NCBI GenBank assembly: GCA_018648655.1
Contig: JABGQV010000084.1
Location: 1-51,772 of the forward strand
Reading direction: 5' to 3'
Source of the DNA: Anaerolineae bacterium
GTDB lineage: Bacteria > Chloroflexota > Anaerolineae > Anaerolineales > Villigracilaceae
Length of the DNA stretch: 51,772 bases
In this document: positions 26,653 to 35,733 of the stretch, piece after piece
Position numbering within the stretch: position 1 is the first letter of the stretch
Layout of the letters: every line of letters starts with the position of its first letter
Made by a program: the position numbers and the translations under genes
Notes under the pieces: model-generated
The model's database searches: none
Told to the model about the DNA's origin: nothing
The model's input: only the letters and a program-made list of their open reading frames with translations

Positions 26653-28038
26653 CTACTTTAGCCAAACTCCACTCCATGCATCTAGTTTTATTTCAACAAA
26701 ACCATCCTGCACACCAAACTTTTCGTGGTTAAGTAAAGAACGCAATTCTTGCCCATTTCTGAGCAAATCGCCAACGGGGATACGTAAAGTTTCGGGGTTT
26801 TCAGAAAGATTCATAGCAACTACTATTTTCTCTGCACCCAATTTACGCGCAAAAGCATAACCTTTTTCTTCTGCCAGCAAGCGAATATATTCTCCCCGTC
26901 GCATTGCGGGGAATTCTTTTCGCAATCCTATTAGCGTTTGCACCCAATGGCGCAAATCTCCTTTCCAGTCTTTTTTATCCCATGGGAAGGCGCGTCGACA
27001 ATCGGGGTCTTTATCTCCATCCACGCCTACTTCATCGCCGTAATAAATAGCAGGTGCACCGGGATAGGCAAATTGGAAGAGAAATGCTAATTTGATTTTT
27101 TCGAGATTTCCACTTAATTTATGATGGATTCTTTTGGTATCGTGTGAGCCCAGTGGGACATACATTGCGCGCACATTTTCTTGCGGATAAGCATCGAAAA
27201 GCGATTCGACCTTATCTCCAAATTGGGTGGCGTTGATTTGACTATTGAGAGTCTCTATCAGTGCATCGCGGACGGGGTAGTGCATGAGGCCATCGAAGTG
27301 TTGGTCATCTACCCAGCGTGGGTCTACTTCCCAGATTTCACCGAGGATGTAGGCGTCTGGGTTAGCACCTCTGACTACCTGACGGAAGCCAGCCCAAAAG
27401 ACGTCCGAATCGATTTCGTTGGGCACGTCTAGGCGCCAACCGTCTGCACCAGCTTCCATCCAGTATTTTGCAATATCGTAGATATATTCTTGCACAATTG
27501 GGTTTTCGGTGTTGAATTTGGGTAGTGATTTGAAGTTCCACCAAGCGGAATAATTCTCAGCATCTCCATGCGTGTAGGCGTTGAGCGGAAAACCTTTAAC
27601 GTGGAACCAATCTTTGTAAGCAGAATGTTCACCGTTTTCGAGTAAGTCGGCAAAGGCGAAATGACCACGCGAGCAATGATTGAAAACACCGTCAATAACA
27701 ACGCGCATTCCGTTGCTGTGAGCGGCATTGAGCAGGGTATCGAAATCTTTACGTTTACCAAGTTTGGGGTCTATTTTGTAATAGTCGCTGGTATTATAGC
27801 GGTGGCTGGATGGAGAAAGAAAAATAGGATTAAAATAAAGTGCATTCACGCCAAGATCAAGGAGATAATCGAGTTTTTGGGTGATACCGCTTAAATCGCC
27901 GCCCATGAAATTATATAGAGTTGGTTTGGCGCCCCATTCTGCGACATTGGGGGGATTGTTGGCGGGGTTGCCATTGGCGAAACGGTCAGGGAAAATTTGA
28001 TAAAAGATTGCGTCTTGTACCCAGTGGGGGACAGTCAT
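26653..28038 (-). CDS. GH13 family alpha-glycosidase (cyclomaltodextrinase/neopullulanase-like)
   Basis: A 461-residue intracellular alpha-amylase family enzyme. All four conserved regions are present: VVIDGVFNH (region I), GWRLDVPNE with the nucleophile Asp (II), LGEIWE with the acid/base Glu (III), and LGSHDTKR (IV). It starts directly with WVQDAIFYQIFPDRF and so lacks the N-terminal starch-binding domain of classical neopullulanases. There is no signal peptide. It probably hydrolyses imported malto-oligosaccharides. It lies between the glycosylase gene and panB, all minus strand, without obvious functional links. Confidence 0.9.
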   Translation of the reverse strand: MTVPHWVQDAIFYQIFPDRFANGNPANNPPNVAEWGAKPTLYNFMGGDLSGITQKLDYLLDLGVNALYFNPIFLSPSSHRYNTSDYYKIDPKLGKRKDFDTLLNAAHSNGMRVVIDGVFNHCSRGHFAFADLLENGEHSAYKDWFHVKGFPLNAYTHGDAENYSAWWNFKSLPKFNTENPIVQEYIYDIAKYWMEAGADGWRLDVPNEIDSDVFWAGFRQVVRGANPDAYILGEIWEVDPRWVDDQHFDGLMHYPVRDALIETLNSQINATQFGDKVESLFDAYPQENVRAMYVPLGSHDTKRIHHKLSGNLEKIKLAFLFQFAYPGAPAIYYGDEVGVDGDKDPDCRRAFPWDKKDWKGDLRHWVQTLIGLRKEFPAMRRGEYIRLLAEEKGYAFARKLGAEKIVVAMNLSENPETLRIPVGDLLRNGQELRSLLNHEKFGVQDGFVEIKLDAWSGVWLK

Positions 28039-28118
28039 AGAGGCCTCGTTATTTTAGGGCGAACTTCTGAGAATATTTTTGGGTCATAGGATTTTTTATA
28101 TTTTGCGAGGGGATTTTA

Positions 28119-29003
28119 TCACTTTTTAGCAAGAAGGCTAATAAATTTATCCCATTCTACATCTTTCATTTCTATGCAATGTTCTTTTGCGGGAAATTCT
28201 CTGTTTTCGACATCTTTAATATATTCATGAAAAGCGCGGGTTAAATCACCGTGCGATTCGGCGTATTTTTTGACGAAGCGTGGGGTGAATCTATTGAAGA
28301 GCCCGAGCATATCGTGGGTGACGAGTACCTGACCGTCGCAGCCTGCTCCTGCGCCAATACCAATGGTGGGGATGTCTAGTTTCTTAGAAATATGTTCTGC
28401 CAGTTTCGCGGGGATGGCTTCAAGGACAATGCTGAAACATCCAGCATCTTGGAGGAGATGTGCTTCCTCTAGCAGATGTTGACCAGCGGTAGCCAGTTTA
28501 CCCTGAGCACGGAATCCACCAAGTTGATGCACAGATTGAGGTGTTAGGCCGAGATGTCCTATAACGGGTATTCCGGCACTGATGATTAATCGAATTGCAT
28601 CTAAGCGTGCTACACCGCCTTCAAGCTTGACAGCATCCATTCCCGCTTCTTGCAGAAAACGCCCCGCATTACGAAGGGCTTCTTGCGCGGAAATTTGATA
28701 AGACATAAAGGGCATATCGCCGATTAAAAGGGGAGAATTTGCGCCGCGAGCAACTGCTTTGCAGTGGTGGAGCATATCGTCCATTGTGACGGGGAGGGTG
28801 GTTTCATAGCCGAGCACGACCATGCCGAGTGAGTCGCCGACTAGAATAGAATCAATGCCAGCTTGCTCCAGTATTTGAGCGGTGGAGTAATCGTAAGCCG
28901 TTAACATGCTGATTGGCTCACGCTTTTTTTTCTTTTCTTGGAAGGTGTATGTGGTGATTTTTTTACGCACTATCTGAATAGGCGCAGTTGGAATTGTAGA
29001 CAT
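28119..29003 (-). CDS. panB: 3-methyl-2-oxobutanoate hydroxymethyltransferase (PanB)
   Basis: A 294-residue enzyme of pantothenate synthesis that adds a hydroxymethyl group to alpha-ketoisovalerate. Characteristic segments are MLTAYDYSTAQI, VGDSLGMVVLGY, VKLEGG, IPVIGHLGLTPQSVHQLGG and IGIGAGAGCDGQVLV. Full length with a short N-terminal extension. AAAGGAGAG precedes the ATG. With coaE at 5335 this gives two CoA-pathway genes in the window; panC is not adjacent. Confidence 0.95.
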   Translation of the reverse strand: MSTIPTAPIQIVRKKITTYTFQEKKKKREPISMLTAYDYSTAQILEQAGIDSILVGDSLGMVVLGYETTLPVTMDDMLHHCKAVARGANSPLLIGDMPFMSYQISAQEALRNAGRFLQEAGMDAVKLEGGVARLDAIRLIISAGIPVIGHLGLTPQSVHQLGGFRAQGKLATAGQHLLEEAHLLQDAGCFSIVLEAIPAKLAEHISKKLDIPTIGIGAGAGCDGQVLVTHDMLGLFNRFTPRFVKKYAESHGDLTRAFHEYIKDVENREFPAKEHCIEMKDVEWDKFISLLAKK

Positions 29004-29135
29004 GGTACTCTCCTTTGGGTAGAGTCCTGAATGGAATTTGGGAACTTAAGCTTTTTAGTATTAACGTCGCGTTCACATAGTAGATACGCGCGGTGATGCT
29101 ATTATGGCGTAAAGTTATAGAAAAGAAAAGGGGTA

Positions 29136-29144
29136 TGCTATACT
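29136..29144 (+). promoter_or_regulatory. Extended -10 promoter of the MFS gene
   Basis: TGC precedes TATACT (29139-29144), an extended -10 element, 33 bases before the TTG start. The -35 region is poor, as is common for extended -10 promoters. The gap lies between divergent panB and the transporter gene. Confidence 0.55.
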
Positions 29145-29177
29145 AGCCGGCCGAGATTGTTTTATAGGAGTATTTAT

Positions 29178-30443
29178 TTGACAAGAGAAGTTCACGCCAT
29201 CAGTTATAAAGAGCTCATCCGTGGGAATAGAAATTTCCGTAATCTTTGGTTGGGGCAAATCATCAGCCTTATGGGGGATTGGTTCAATCTAATTGCTACA
29301 GCTATTCTCACCGCAAACCTAACAGGCTCTGGGCTGGCTGTTGGTGGTCTTTTTGTTGTTCGTTCACTGGCTCAGTTTCTAAGCAGTCCACTTGGAGGGG
29401 TTTTAGCAGACAGGTTTAACCGTAAAAAAATCTTGATTTTGGCAGATATTCTTCGCTTTTTCATTGTCTTAGGATTTTTGTTTATAAAAGATGCGAGCCA
29501 AATTTGGCTTCTTTATACGCTAACAGCTTTGCAGCTTGGTATTAGTGGCATTTTTTTTCCAACGAAAAATGCTATTCTTCCAGATGTGGTCTCAGAAGAG
29601 GGAGTTGGCACAGCTAATGCACTTAGTGCAACGACATGGTCAACGATGCTCGCTATGGGGGCGTTTTTGGGCGGACAAGTTGCTGGCAAATGGGGTATTG
29701 CGCCTGCTATTTGGCTGGATGCTTTTTCTTATCTTCTCTCTGCTTATTTTATTAGGAAAATATCTTATACACAAACGACGGCGAAAAGCGAAGAGCCTTT
29801 AGGCCTTCTTTCTGCTTTTAGATTATCTTTTCAAGGTTTTGGGTACTTATCTCAAAACAGAGAAATTCTTATTATTGCCATTCAAAAAGCATCGATTATG
29901 TTGGCTGTTTCTGGATTTTCTGAGGTGATACAGGTTGAACTTTCTAGTAAATTTTTTGTTATTGGAGAAGGGGGGAGTACGAGTTTGGGATGGCTATATG
30001 CTGTCGTTGGAGTGGGGACTGGTATTAGCCCCATTATTGCTCGTTGGTTTACGGGAGACCGTGAAGTGGCCTTGCGACGGGCGATTGCAACTGGATACAT
30101 AATCACGCTAATTGGATTATTGCTGATGTATCCGTTGACGGATTTAGGTTTGGTACTTGTCGGCTCATTTTTTCGTGGTTTTGGAATTGCCATTATCTGG
30201 GTTTTTTCTACCACTTTATTGCTTAAGAAATTGCCAAATGAAGTCCGCGGACGTGTCTTTGGCACAGAATTTGCCTTCCTGACACTTTCGGGGGCGATTG
30301 GGTCAGGGCTAGGGGGCTGGTTATTAGGCGTTATGGGGCTGTCTTTGCAAAAATTGATTTTATTGATGGGCGTACTAGTATTGATTTTTGGTGTAAATTG
30401 GTTATTTAATGGTGTTTTACGAAGTAGAAAGTTGTCTTCTTGA
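29178..30443 (+). CDS. MFS transporter
   Basis: A 421-residue major facilitator permease with about twelve hydrophobic helices. The loop between helices 2 and 3 reads GGVLADRFNRKKILI, the MFS signature (G-x3-D-R-x-x-R-[KR]). It resembles the MFS_3 group (EntS-like and macrolide-type exporters), so efflux is more likely than uptake; the substrate is unknown. I chose TTG at 29178 (TREVHAISY) because AGGAG at 29166-29170 is seven bases upstream; an upstream TTG at 29157 would place the Shine-Dalgarno inside the gene. Confidence 0.87.
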   Translation: MTREVHAISYKELIRGNRNFRNLWLGQIISLMGDWFNLIATAILTANLTGSGLAVGGLFVVRSLAQFLSSPLGGVLADRFNRKKILILADILRFFIVLGFLFIKDASQIWLLYTLTALQLGISGIFFPTKNAILPDVVSEEGVGTANALSATTWSTMLAMGAFLGGQVAGKWGIAPAIWLDAFSYLLSAYFIRKISYTQTTAKSEEPLGLLSAFRLSFQGFGYLSQNREILIIAIQKASIMLAVSGFSEVIQVELSSKFFVIGEGGSTSLGWLYAVVGVGTGISPIIARWFTGDREVALRRAIATGYIITLIGLLLMYPLTDLGLVLVGSFFRGFGIAIIWVFSTTLLLKKLPNEVRGRVFGTEFAFLTLSGAIGSGLGGWLLGVMGLSLQKLILLMGVLVLIFGVNWLFNGVLRSRKLSS

Positions 30444-30501
30444 GAAATTGAAGTAGATATTTTTATGTCGAGGGGTACCTTTATGATAGACTTTTACCAA
30501 T

Positions 30502-31050
30502 ATGTCTAATGTAAATCCCTCTGATTCGAAATATATGTTTTGGCTTGGTCTCCCCTTTATCTTTGCTGGTGGTGCGATAGTAGCCAGGTCTATTGAACTG
30601 TATGCGATCAATTCATCTTCGTCACAATGGGTAGGGATTGCCTTTGGTGTCATGTTTTATAATGCGGGGGTTAGTATAGGATTACTCGATTCTTTTTTCA
30701 ATCGATTTAGGGAAAGCACTTTTTTTTCTTATACGCATCTTGCGGCGATACTGTCCATTTTTTTGATTTTCCCCTTGCTTTTTAATTGGGTAGCTTTTGG
30801 GGCAGGCAAGCGCGAATTTAGCATGAGCATTTCTATTCCCTTTTTATCTTTTGATGGACCAGCTAATGAGGTTATAGGGCGGATATTTTTTGCAATCCCA
30901 GCCCTGATAATGGATGCAGTAATTGGATATTTAGCTTATGCTTTTGTGAAGGAAAGGCTTTGGCGAAAAAAAGATGATGATATTAACGCCTATATAGAAG
31001 AAATGAGCGTTGAAAAAGAAGTGAAGCCTTATAAAGAAAAAGCGAGCTAA
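30502..31050 (+). CDS. Hypothetical membrane protein
   Basis: A 182-residue protein with about four transmembrane helices (roughly 12-33, 43-62, 76-97 and 123-147) and a charged cytoplasmic tail of about 30 residues ending KPYKEKAS. No family recognised. It follows the MFS gene by 58 bases. Its stop codon lies in the middle of a 46-base palindrome that serves as terminator, so the last six or seven residues are encoded by that palindrome. No clear ribosome binding site. Confidence 0.6.
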   Translation: MSNVNPSDSKYMFWLGLPFIFAGGAIVARSIELYAINSSSSQWVGIAFGVMFYNAGVSIGLLDSFFNRFRESTFFSYTHLAAILSIFLIFPLLFNWVAFGAGKREFSMSISIPFLSFDGPANEVIGRIFFAIPALIMDAVIGYLAYAFVKERLWRKKDDDINAYIEEMSVEKEVKPYKEKAS

Positions 31051-31073
31051 TTAGCTCGCTTTTTCTTTATAAG
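31028..31073. terminator. 46-base perfect palindrome, bidirectional terminator
   Basis: The arms 31028-31050 and 31051-31073 are exact complements (CTTATAAAGAAAAAGCGAGC ... GCTCGCTTTTTCTTTATAAG at the outer ends). Runs of A and T on either side give an intrinsic terminator in both directions for the convergent membrane-protein and histidine-kinase genes. Confidence 0.88.
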
Positions 31074-31087
31074 TAGGCCTGTGGAGT

Positions 31088-33145
31088 TTAGCCTAAGGTT
31101 TTACTTAAATCTTCGGTGGTATAAGGTTTTAGAACTACGTCTTTTACACCAGCCTGAAGGTATTTGGTGATGTTTTCTACACTGGGTGCGGCAGATAAGA
31201 TTAAGGTCTTTTGGCCTAGTTTTTCTAGGGCAGGAAGGGTTTCATCTGCTAAGGATTCATCGAGTAAGAGTAAGTCGGTATTAGGGCCGAATTTTTGACT
31301 AACGTTTTTATCAGCATTTCTCAACGCCTCTGTTGCGAAATCTGTCCATTCGCCAGCAGGGGCAATAATAGCGATATTGGTGGGAGAGGGGCTCAAGTCG
31401 GCTGTAGGAAGTTTTGTAACAGCGGGTAAATCAACGATGAAAGTTGTCCCTTTTTCAGGAACGCTTTCTACGCGAATGCTTCCACCTAGCTGAGAGATAA
31501 TATGCAAGCAAGCGGCTAATCCCATACCTTTAAAGCCTTCACCTTTGGTGGTGAAGAAGGATGCCCAAATTTTATCTTGCATTTCTTCGGGAATGCCAAC
31601 GCCATCATCGCTGATGCGCGTAGTTACAAAACCAGCTATTTCGGAAGCCTCGGTTGCTATAGTGATATTTTTTGCACCGGATTCTTCGGCATTGCGAAGT
31701 AGATTGCTAAAGGCACGCACTAATTGCACGCTATCACCAAAAGCAAGCGGAGCGGAGGGGGCGGGTTTGACGGTTAATTTACCGGGCTGCAATCCAGTTT
31801 TATGAGCGGAAGCAAGCCATAAATCCGAGAGCATTAGCGGGCGGGGGGCAGTTTCACGTGCGGGGCCCAATAAAGATTCTTTGACTTCTACAATTAGCTT
31901 GGCAGAGGCATCAAGCATCTCCAAATCTTCTTTGAGAGATGCAATATCTAGTGTTGGCTCGTTCAGGTCATCTAGCATTCTCTCAGCTGTGATGGTCATT
32001 GGGAGGGCTTTATTGCCAATCCAGTGAATGGCTTCGGTGGTCGCACCAGAGAGCGCTTCATAGGTTTTGGTGCGAAGCAGTTCTGCGTGGGCGCGTTCTA
32101 ATTCGTCAATTAAGTTAGCATTATTTATAGCGATAGCAAGGTGGTCGGCCATGGTCTGGAGCGTTTGAATATCATCATCGCTAAAGGCATTGCCTTCTTC
32201 GCTTTGTACGGTGACTGCGCCAAGACATTTCGTGCTTATGCAAAGTGGCAACGCCATTTCGGAGCGCGTGTTGGGTAAATGGGGATTACGGAAAAAGGAA
32301 TCTTCGCCTTCAACATCAAGAGAGATACGGGCAATGCGTTCGCGCGCGGCCATGCCTACCATTGAATTGCCGCCCAATTTAAGTTTGTGTTCTTGGGCAA
32401 TCATTGCTTTGCCAGCCTCTCCGCGCCCTGCACGGAGAATAGCATATTCTTTCTTTTCGTCAATTAAGAAAACGCCAGCATAATAGAAATTATAGGCTTC
32501 GCAGATAATATCAACTGTTTTGGGGAGCAGTTCATCTAAATTTAGGATGGATGCGACCCCGCACCCGACTTCGTTTGCCGCATCGAGAAGACGTGCGCGA
32601 CGTTGGGCTTGGTTCAGTAAAAATTGGTTTTTTGCGTGTTGATCAGCATTATTTATGGCAATGGCAAGTTGGTCTGCCATACCTTGCAGGGTAGAAATAT
32701 CTGCTTCGCTAAATGCCGCTTCTTCTTCGCTTTGCACAGTAACTGCGCCCAATACATTAGAGCCAACGGTGAGAGGAAGAGCCATCTCAGAGCGTGTGTT
32801 TGGTAAATGAGGGTTGCTAAAGAAAATAGCTTCTTCGCCTACATCTAGCGCAATTCGTGCGTGTTGAGAACTGATAGATGCGCCAATCATTGAGTTTCCA
32901 CCAACTTTAAGTTTGTGGTTTTCAGCGATCATGGCATCGCCAGCTTTGCCGCGCCCAGTTCTTAAAAGAGCGTATTCATTTTTGTCATCAAGTAAGAAAA
33001 CGCCTGCGTAGTAAAAATTGAATTCGTCGCAGATAATATCAACAGTTTTTTGTAGTAATTCTTGAGGGTCAAGAATAGAGGCGATATTATTCGCCACGCG
33101 CAGAGTTACGCTGAGAAGTTTTGCTTGTCTTTCAGTTGAAGTCAT
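31088..33145 (-). CDS. Soluble GAF-GAF histidine kinase with a degenerate C-terminal receiver domain
   Basis: A 685-residue cytosolic sensor kinase. Two closely similar GAF domains occupy about 15-165 and 190-345, each with YYAGVFL and PNTRSEMALPL. A short helical linker leads to the H-box EAIHWIGNKALP (His374 the likely phosphoacceptor), then the ATPase domain with N-box NLLRNAEE (482-489), G1 DDGVGIP (513-519), FFTTKG, and G2 GMGLAA. Residues about 590-685 fold like a receiver, with LLLLDES, a Ser in LILSAA and VLKPY, but the paired N-terminal acids are missing (IIAPAG), so phosphorylation is doubtful. There are no transmembrane helices. It is encoded next to a response regulator and a related kinase. 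Confidence 0.9.
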   Translation of the reverse strand: MTSTERQAKLLSVTLRVANNIASILDPQELLQKTVDIICDEFNFYYAGVFLLDDKNEYALLRTGRGKAGDAMIAENHKLKVGGNSMIGASISSQHARIALDVGEEAIFFSNPHLPNTRSEMALPLTVGSNVLGAVTVQSEEEAAFSEADISTLQGMADQLAIAINNADQHAKNQFLLNQAQRRARLLDAANEVGCGVASILNLDELLPKTVDIICEAYNFYYAGVFLIDEKKEYAILRAGRGEAGKAMIAQEHKLKLGGNSMVGMAARERIARISLDVEGEDSFFRNPHLPNTRSEMALPLCISTKCLGAVTVQSEEGNAFSDDDIQTLQTMADHLAIAINNANLIDELERAHAELLRTKTYEALSGATTEAIHWIGNKALPMTITAERMLDDLNEPTLDIASLKEDLEMLDASAKLIVEVKESLLGPARETAPRPLMLSDLWLASAHKTGLQPGKLTVKPAPSAPLAFGDSVQLVRAFSNLLRNAEESGAKNITIATEASEIAGFVTTRISDDGVGIPEEMQDKIWASFFTTKGEGFKGMGLAACLHIISQLGGSIRVESVPEKGTTFIVDLPAVTKLPTADLSPSPTNIAIIAPAGEWTDFATEALRNADKNVSQKFGPNTDLLLLDESLADETLPALEKLGQKTLILSAAPSVENITKYLQAGVKDVVLKPYTTEDLSKTLG

Positions 33146-33181
33146 TTTGGGTCTCCGTTTTTCTTTTCTGATGCATTTCGT

Positions 33182-33187
33182 ATTATA
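33182..33187 (-). promoter_or_regulatory. Candidate -10 box of the GAF kinase gene
   Basis: TATAAT on the minus strand lies 36 bases before the start codon; a GGAG precedes the ATG. The -35 sequence is weak, so confidence is moderate to low. Confidence 0.4.
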
Positions 33188-33230
33188 TAAACCGCCATAA
33201 TGAGCAAAAAAATAGGTTTATGCTTTTATG

Positions 33231-33620
33231 CTACGCCAGAATTTCGTTAATCAAATCCACAAGCCCCTGCTCGCGTCCTTTTACAAAATAGCTTCGAGCA
33301 CCGCGCTTAACGGCTTCTTTGGCTGTATCTACTTCGTCATAAGCAGTTAGCACAATAGCAAGTAGTTCCGGGTTGATTTCACGCATCTTTGTAAGTAAAT
33401 CTAAACCTGCTGAGTGAGCAGGTACACCATCAAAATTGGGCATATTTAAATCAAGCAAAGCCATATCAATGGGTGTGTCTGTGTTTTCTGCAGCCTTATA
33501 GATATTTAAGCCCTCTGTACAATCTGATGCTGTTTCAACCAAAAAACCTTTGCGAAGTAATGTTTTTTGCATACTGCGTCTCACAAGGGCTTCATCATCT
33601 ACCAGTAGTAATTTCGGCAT
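33231..33620 (-). CDS. Single-domain response regulator
   Basis: A 129-residue stand-alone receiver. Acidic pocket D8-D9 (VDDE), phosphoacceptor Asp57 (LLDLNMP), Thr92 and Lys114 are present. There are two oddities: an eight-to-ten residue insertion after the phosphorylation loop (NFDGVPAHSAGLDLL) and KG instead of KP after the lysine. With no output domain it probably passes signals between the two flanking GAF kinases or to another protein. AAGGAG lies upstream of the ATG. Confidence 0.9.
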   Translation of the reverse strand: MPKLLLVDDEALVRRSMQKTLLRKGFLVETASDCTEGLNIYKAAENTDTPIDMALLDLNMPNFDGVPAHSAGLDLLTKMREINPELLAIVLTAYDEVDTAKEAVKRGARSYFVKGREQGLVDLINEILA

Positions 33621-33724
33621 TTATTTCTCCTTCTTGTAAATATAGCGTGTCGAACGATATAGTTTACCAAGTTATTTTTGAGTGGGCTTTACAAAGAGCA
33701 TACAGTTTTGAGATATATAATATT

Positions 33725-35629
33725 TTATTTCTTTACTGGCAATAAAATCACAAATCTTGCCCCTTCGCCCTCTTTGCTTTCTGCCCAAATTTTTCCGCCG
33801 CTTTGGGTAATAATTTCCATACAAGCCGAGAGGCCTAGTCCTGTGCCACCATGACTGCCTTTGGTCGTAAAGAATGAGACCCAGATTTTCTCGAGGATTT
33901 CAGGTGGGATGCCGGGCCCGTTATCGCTGACATCAATCCGAACAAATCCCTGCTCGTCAGCGGGTTGTGCCGAAACGTGGATTTTGGCTTGGTCGCTTTC
34001 CCCCAGTGCTTCCCAAGCGTTTTTTATGAGATTGATCAAAACACGTCCTATCTGACGCTTATCTGCATAAGCCTGCGGCACATCTACGGGGTATGAAGAA
34101 GTGATAACTTCTTTGGGTAAACCCATTCCCGCGATTGTAGCGCTGAAAAGTACGGGGAGGTCAAAAATTTCTGCTTTTGAGATGCGCCCGGGGCCAATAA
34201 GGTCTTCTTTGATATTCAGAATTGTCTCAGCACTTTGTTTGACGATGCCAAGGTCTTCGAGAGTAGATTCAATATCTACGATAAGGGGAAGATTGTCGGG
34301 GGGGAGTTTCTTTAGCGCACCTGCTGTTTGAGACAAGTCAATATCTAAGGAAGGGAGCAGTCTAAAGGCTTCGTTTGCTACTTTTGAAAAAGGATGTGAA
34401 TCACGCTCTTCTTCAGGTAAATCTAATAAGGTTTTAAAAATAGCGAAAAAATTAAGCAAATCTTCTTGTACGCGCACGGCGCTGCCGGGAATTGGGGCAG
34501 CTTTATTGCCTACCCAGTGAATGGCCTCACCCGTTGCTGTGGCGATTGCTTCAAAAGTTTTAGTGCGGAGCAATTCTTGATTTGCATTTTCAAGATCCAT
34601 AAGCAAATGCGCGTTTGTGATAGCTACTGCAAGTTGGTCTGCCATTGCTTGTAGGGCAGAAATATCGGTATTGCTAAAGGCGTTTATGTGCTCACTTTGC
34701 ACAGTAAGTGCGCCGAGAGTTTTATTTTTAGCGATTAGGGGCAGTGCCATTTCAGAGCGAGTTTTAGGAAGATAAGGGTTTTTAAAATGTTTTTCTTCGT
34801 CCCCTACATTAGCAGAAATTTCGCCCTTTCTGTGACGGATAGAAGTGCTGACCATTGAATTACCGTCAAGAGGCAATTTATGTTTTTTTTCAGCCATCTT
34901 ATTGCCTGCTTCCCCATATCCAGCTTGAAGAATGGCCCATTCCTTGGAGTTATCTAGGAGAAAGATGCCCGCATAATAAAATTCATATTCTTTGCAGATA
35001 ATATCAACGGTGGTTTGGAGGAGTTCGTCTAAATTTAGAATGGAGGTGATATTATGCCCAACGCTGGCAGCAGCTTCAAGAAGACGTTGATGCCTCTGCA
35101 TGTCGGCGATAACGAGTTTATTTTGTTTATTGAGAAAATTATTATGATCTGTTAGCTTTGTGAGTTCATGTACCTTTTTTTCAAGATGCTCTACTAACTC
35201 TTCATGATAGGCTCTCAAATGGCTATTTGGTTTTTCTAGATATTCTCTTTTTCCATCCAAATAAGCTTTTATTTCATCTTTGAAAATATCTATATCGATA
35301 GGCTTGGTCATGAAGCCCACGCAACCAGCTACAAGAGCTTTCTCGCGTGCGCCAGATGTGACATCAGCAGTGAGCGCAACCATAGGGGTGTTGGGGAGAG
35401 AAGTTTTAAGCCGTGTGGCAATTTCCCTACCGCTGAGGTCAGGTAGGTTGATGTCGAGCAGAATTAAATCGGGATTAGTATCCAAGGCAAGATTTATGCC
35501 ATCGATTGCGTTACTGGCTTCGAGGAGAATATAATCACGTGCCAATAAACGCTGTACAAGCAGGCGTGAATCGGCCGTATCCTCTATATAAAGTATTTTA
35601 GGGAGAGTTTTTGGGTTTGATGTTGTCAT
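33725..35629 (-). CDS. Receiver-GAF hybrid histidine kinase
   Basis: A 634-residue cytosolic protein. The N-terminal receiver (10-120) is complete: E16-D17, Asp59 in LLDINLP, Thr87 and Lys109-Pro. A coiled coil (about 125-185) joins it to one GAF domain (about 190-340) similar to those of the neighbouring kinase. The H-box is GEAIHWVGNKAAP (His371), followed by an ATPase domain with NLIKNAWEAL, DNGPGIP, FFTTKG and GTGLGLSAC. About 80 residues lie between H-box and the conserved dimer helix, more than usual. The receiver probably gates kinase output, perhaps under control of the small regulator next door. Confidence 0.9.
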   Translation of the reverse strand: MTTSNPKTLPKILYIEDTADSRLLVQRLLARDYILLEASNAIDGINLALDTNPDLILLDINLPDLSGREIATRLKTSLPNTPMVALTADVTSGAREKALVAGCVGFMTKPIDIDIFKDEIKAYLDGKREYLEKPNSHLRAYHEELVEHLEKKVHELTKLTDHNNFLNKQNKLVIADMQRHQRLLEAAASVGHNITSILNLDELLQTTVDIICKEYEFYYAGIFLLDNSKEWAILQAGYGEAGNKMAEKKHKLPLDGNSMVSTSIRHRKGEISANVGDEEKHFKNPYLPKTRSEMALPLIAKNKTLGALTVQSEHINAFSNTDISALQAMADQLAVAITNAHLLMDLENANQELLRTKTFEAIATATGEAIHWVGNKAAPIPGSAVRVQEDLLNFFAIFKTLLDLPEEERDSHPFSKVANEAFRLLPSLDIDLSQTAGALKKLPPDNLPLIVDIESTLEDLGIVKQSAETILNIKEDLIGPGRISKAEIFDLPVLFSATIAGMGLPKEVITSSYPVDVPQAYADKRQIGRVLINLIKNAWEALGESDQAKIHVSAQPADEQGFVRIDVSDNGPGIPPEILEKIWVSFFTTKGSHGGTGLGLSACMEIITQSGGKIWAESKEGEGARFVILLPVKK

Positions 35630-35693
35630 TTTGTTGAAGAATTATAACTGTTTTGAGGCGCTAATTGGAAACAAATGTCAAACCTTGTGCTGT

Positions 35694-35727
35694 ATAAAAA
35701 AATCCCTGCTCTTTTGAACAGGGATTT
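35694..35727 (-). terminator. Intrinsic terminator of the rpmH-jag operon
   Basis: AAATCCCTG (35700-35708) pairs with CAGGGATTT (35719-35727), with extra TC/GA pairs in the loop; on the minus strand a run of seven T residues follows. It lies just after the jag stop codon. Confidence 0.82.
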
Positions 35728-35733
35728 ATCTTT

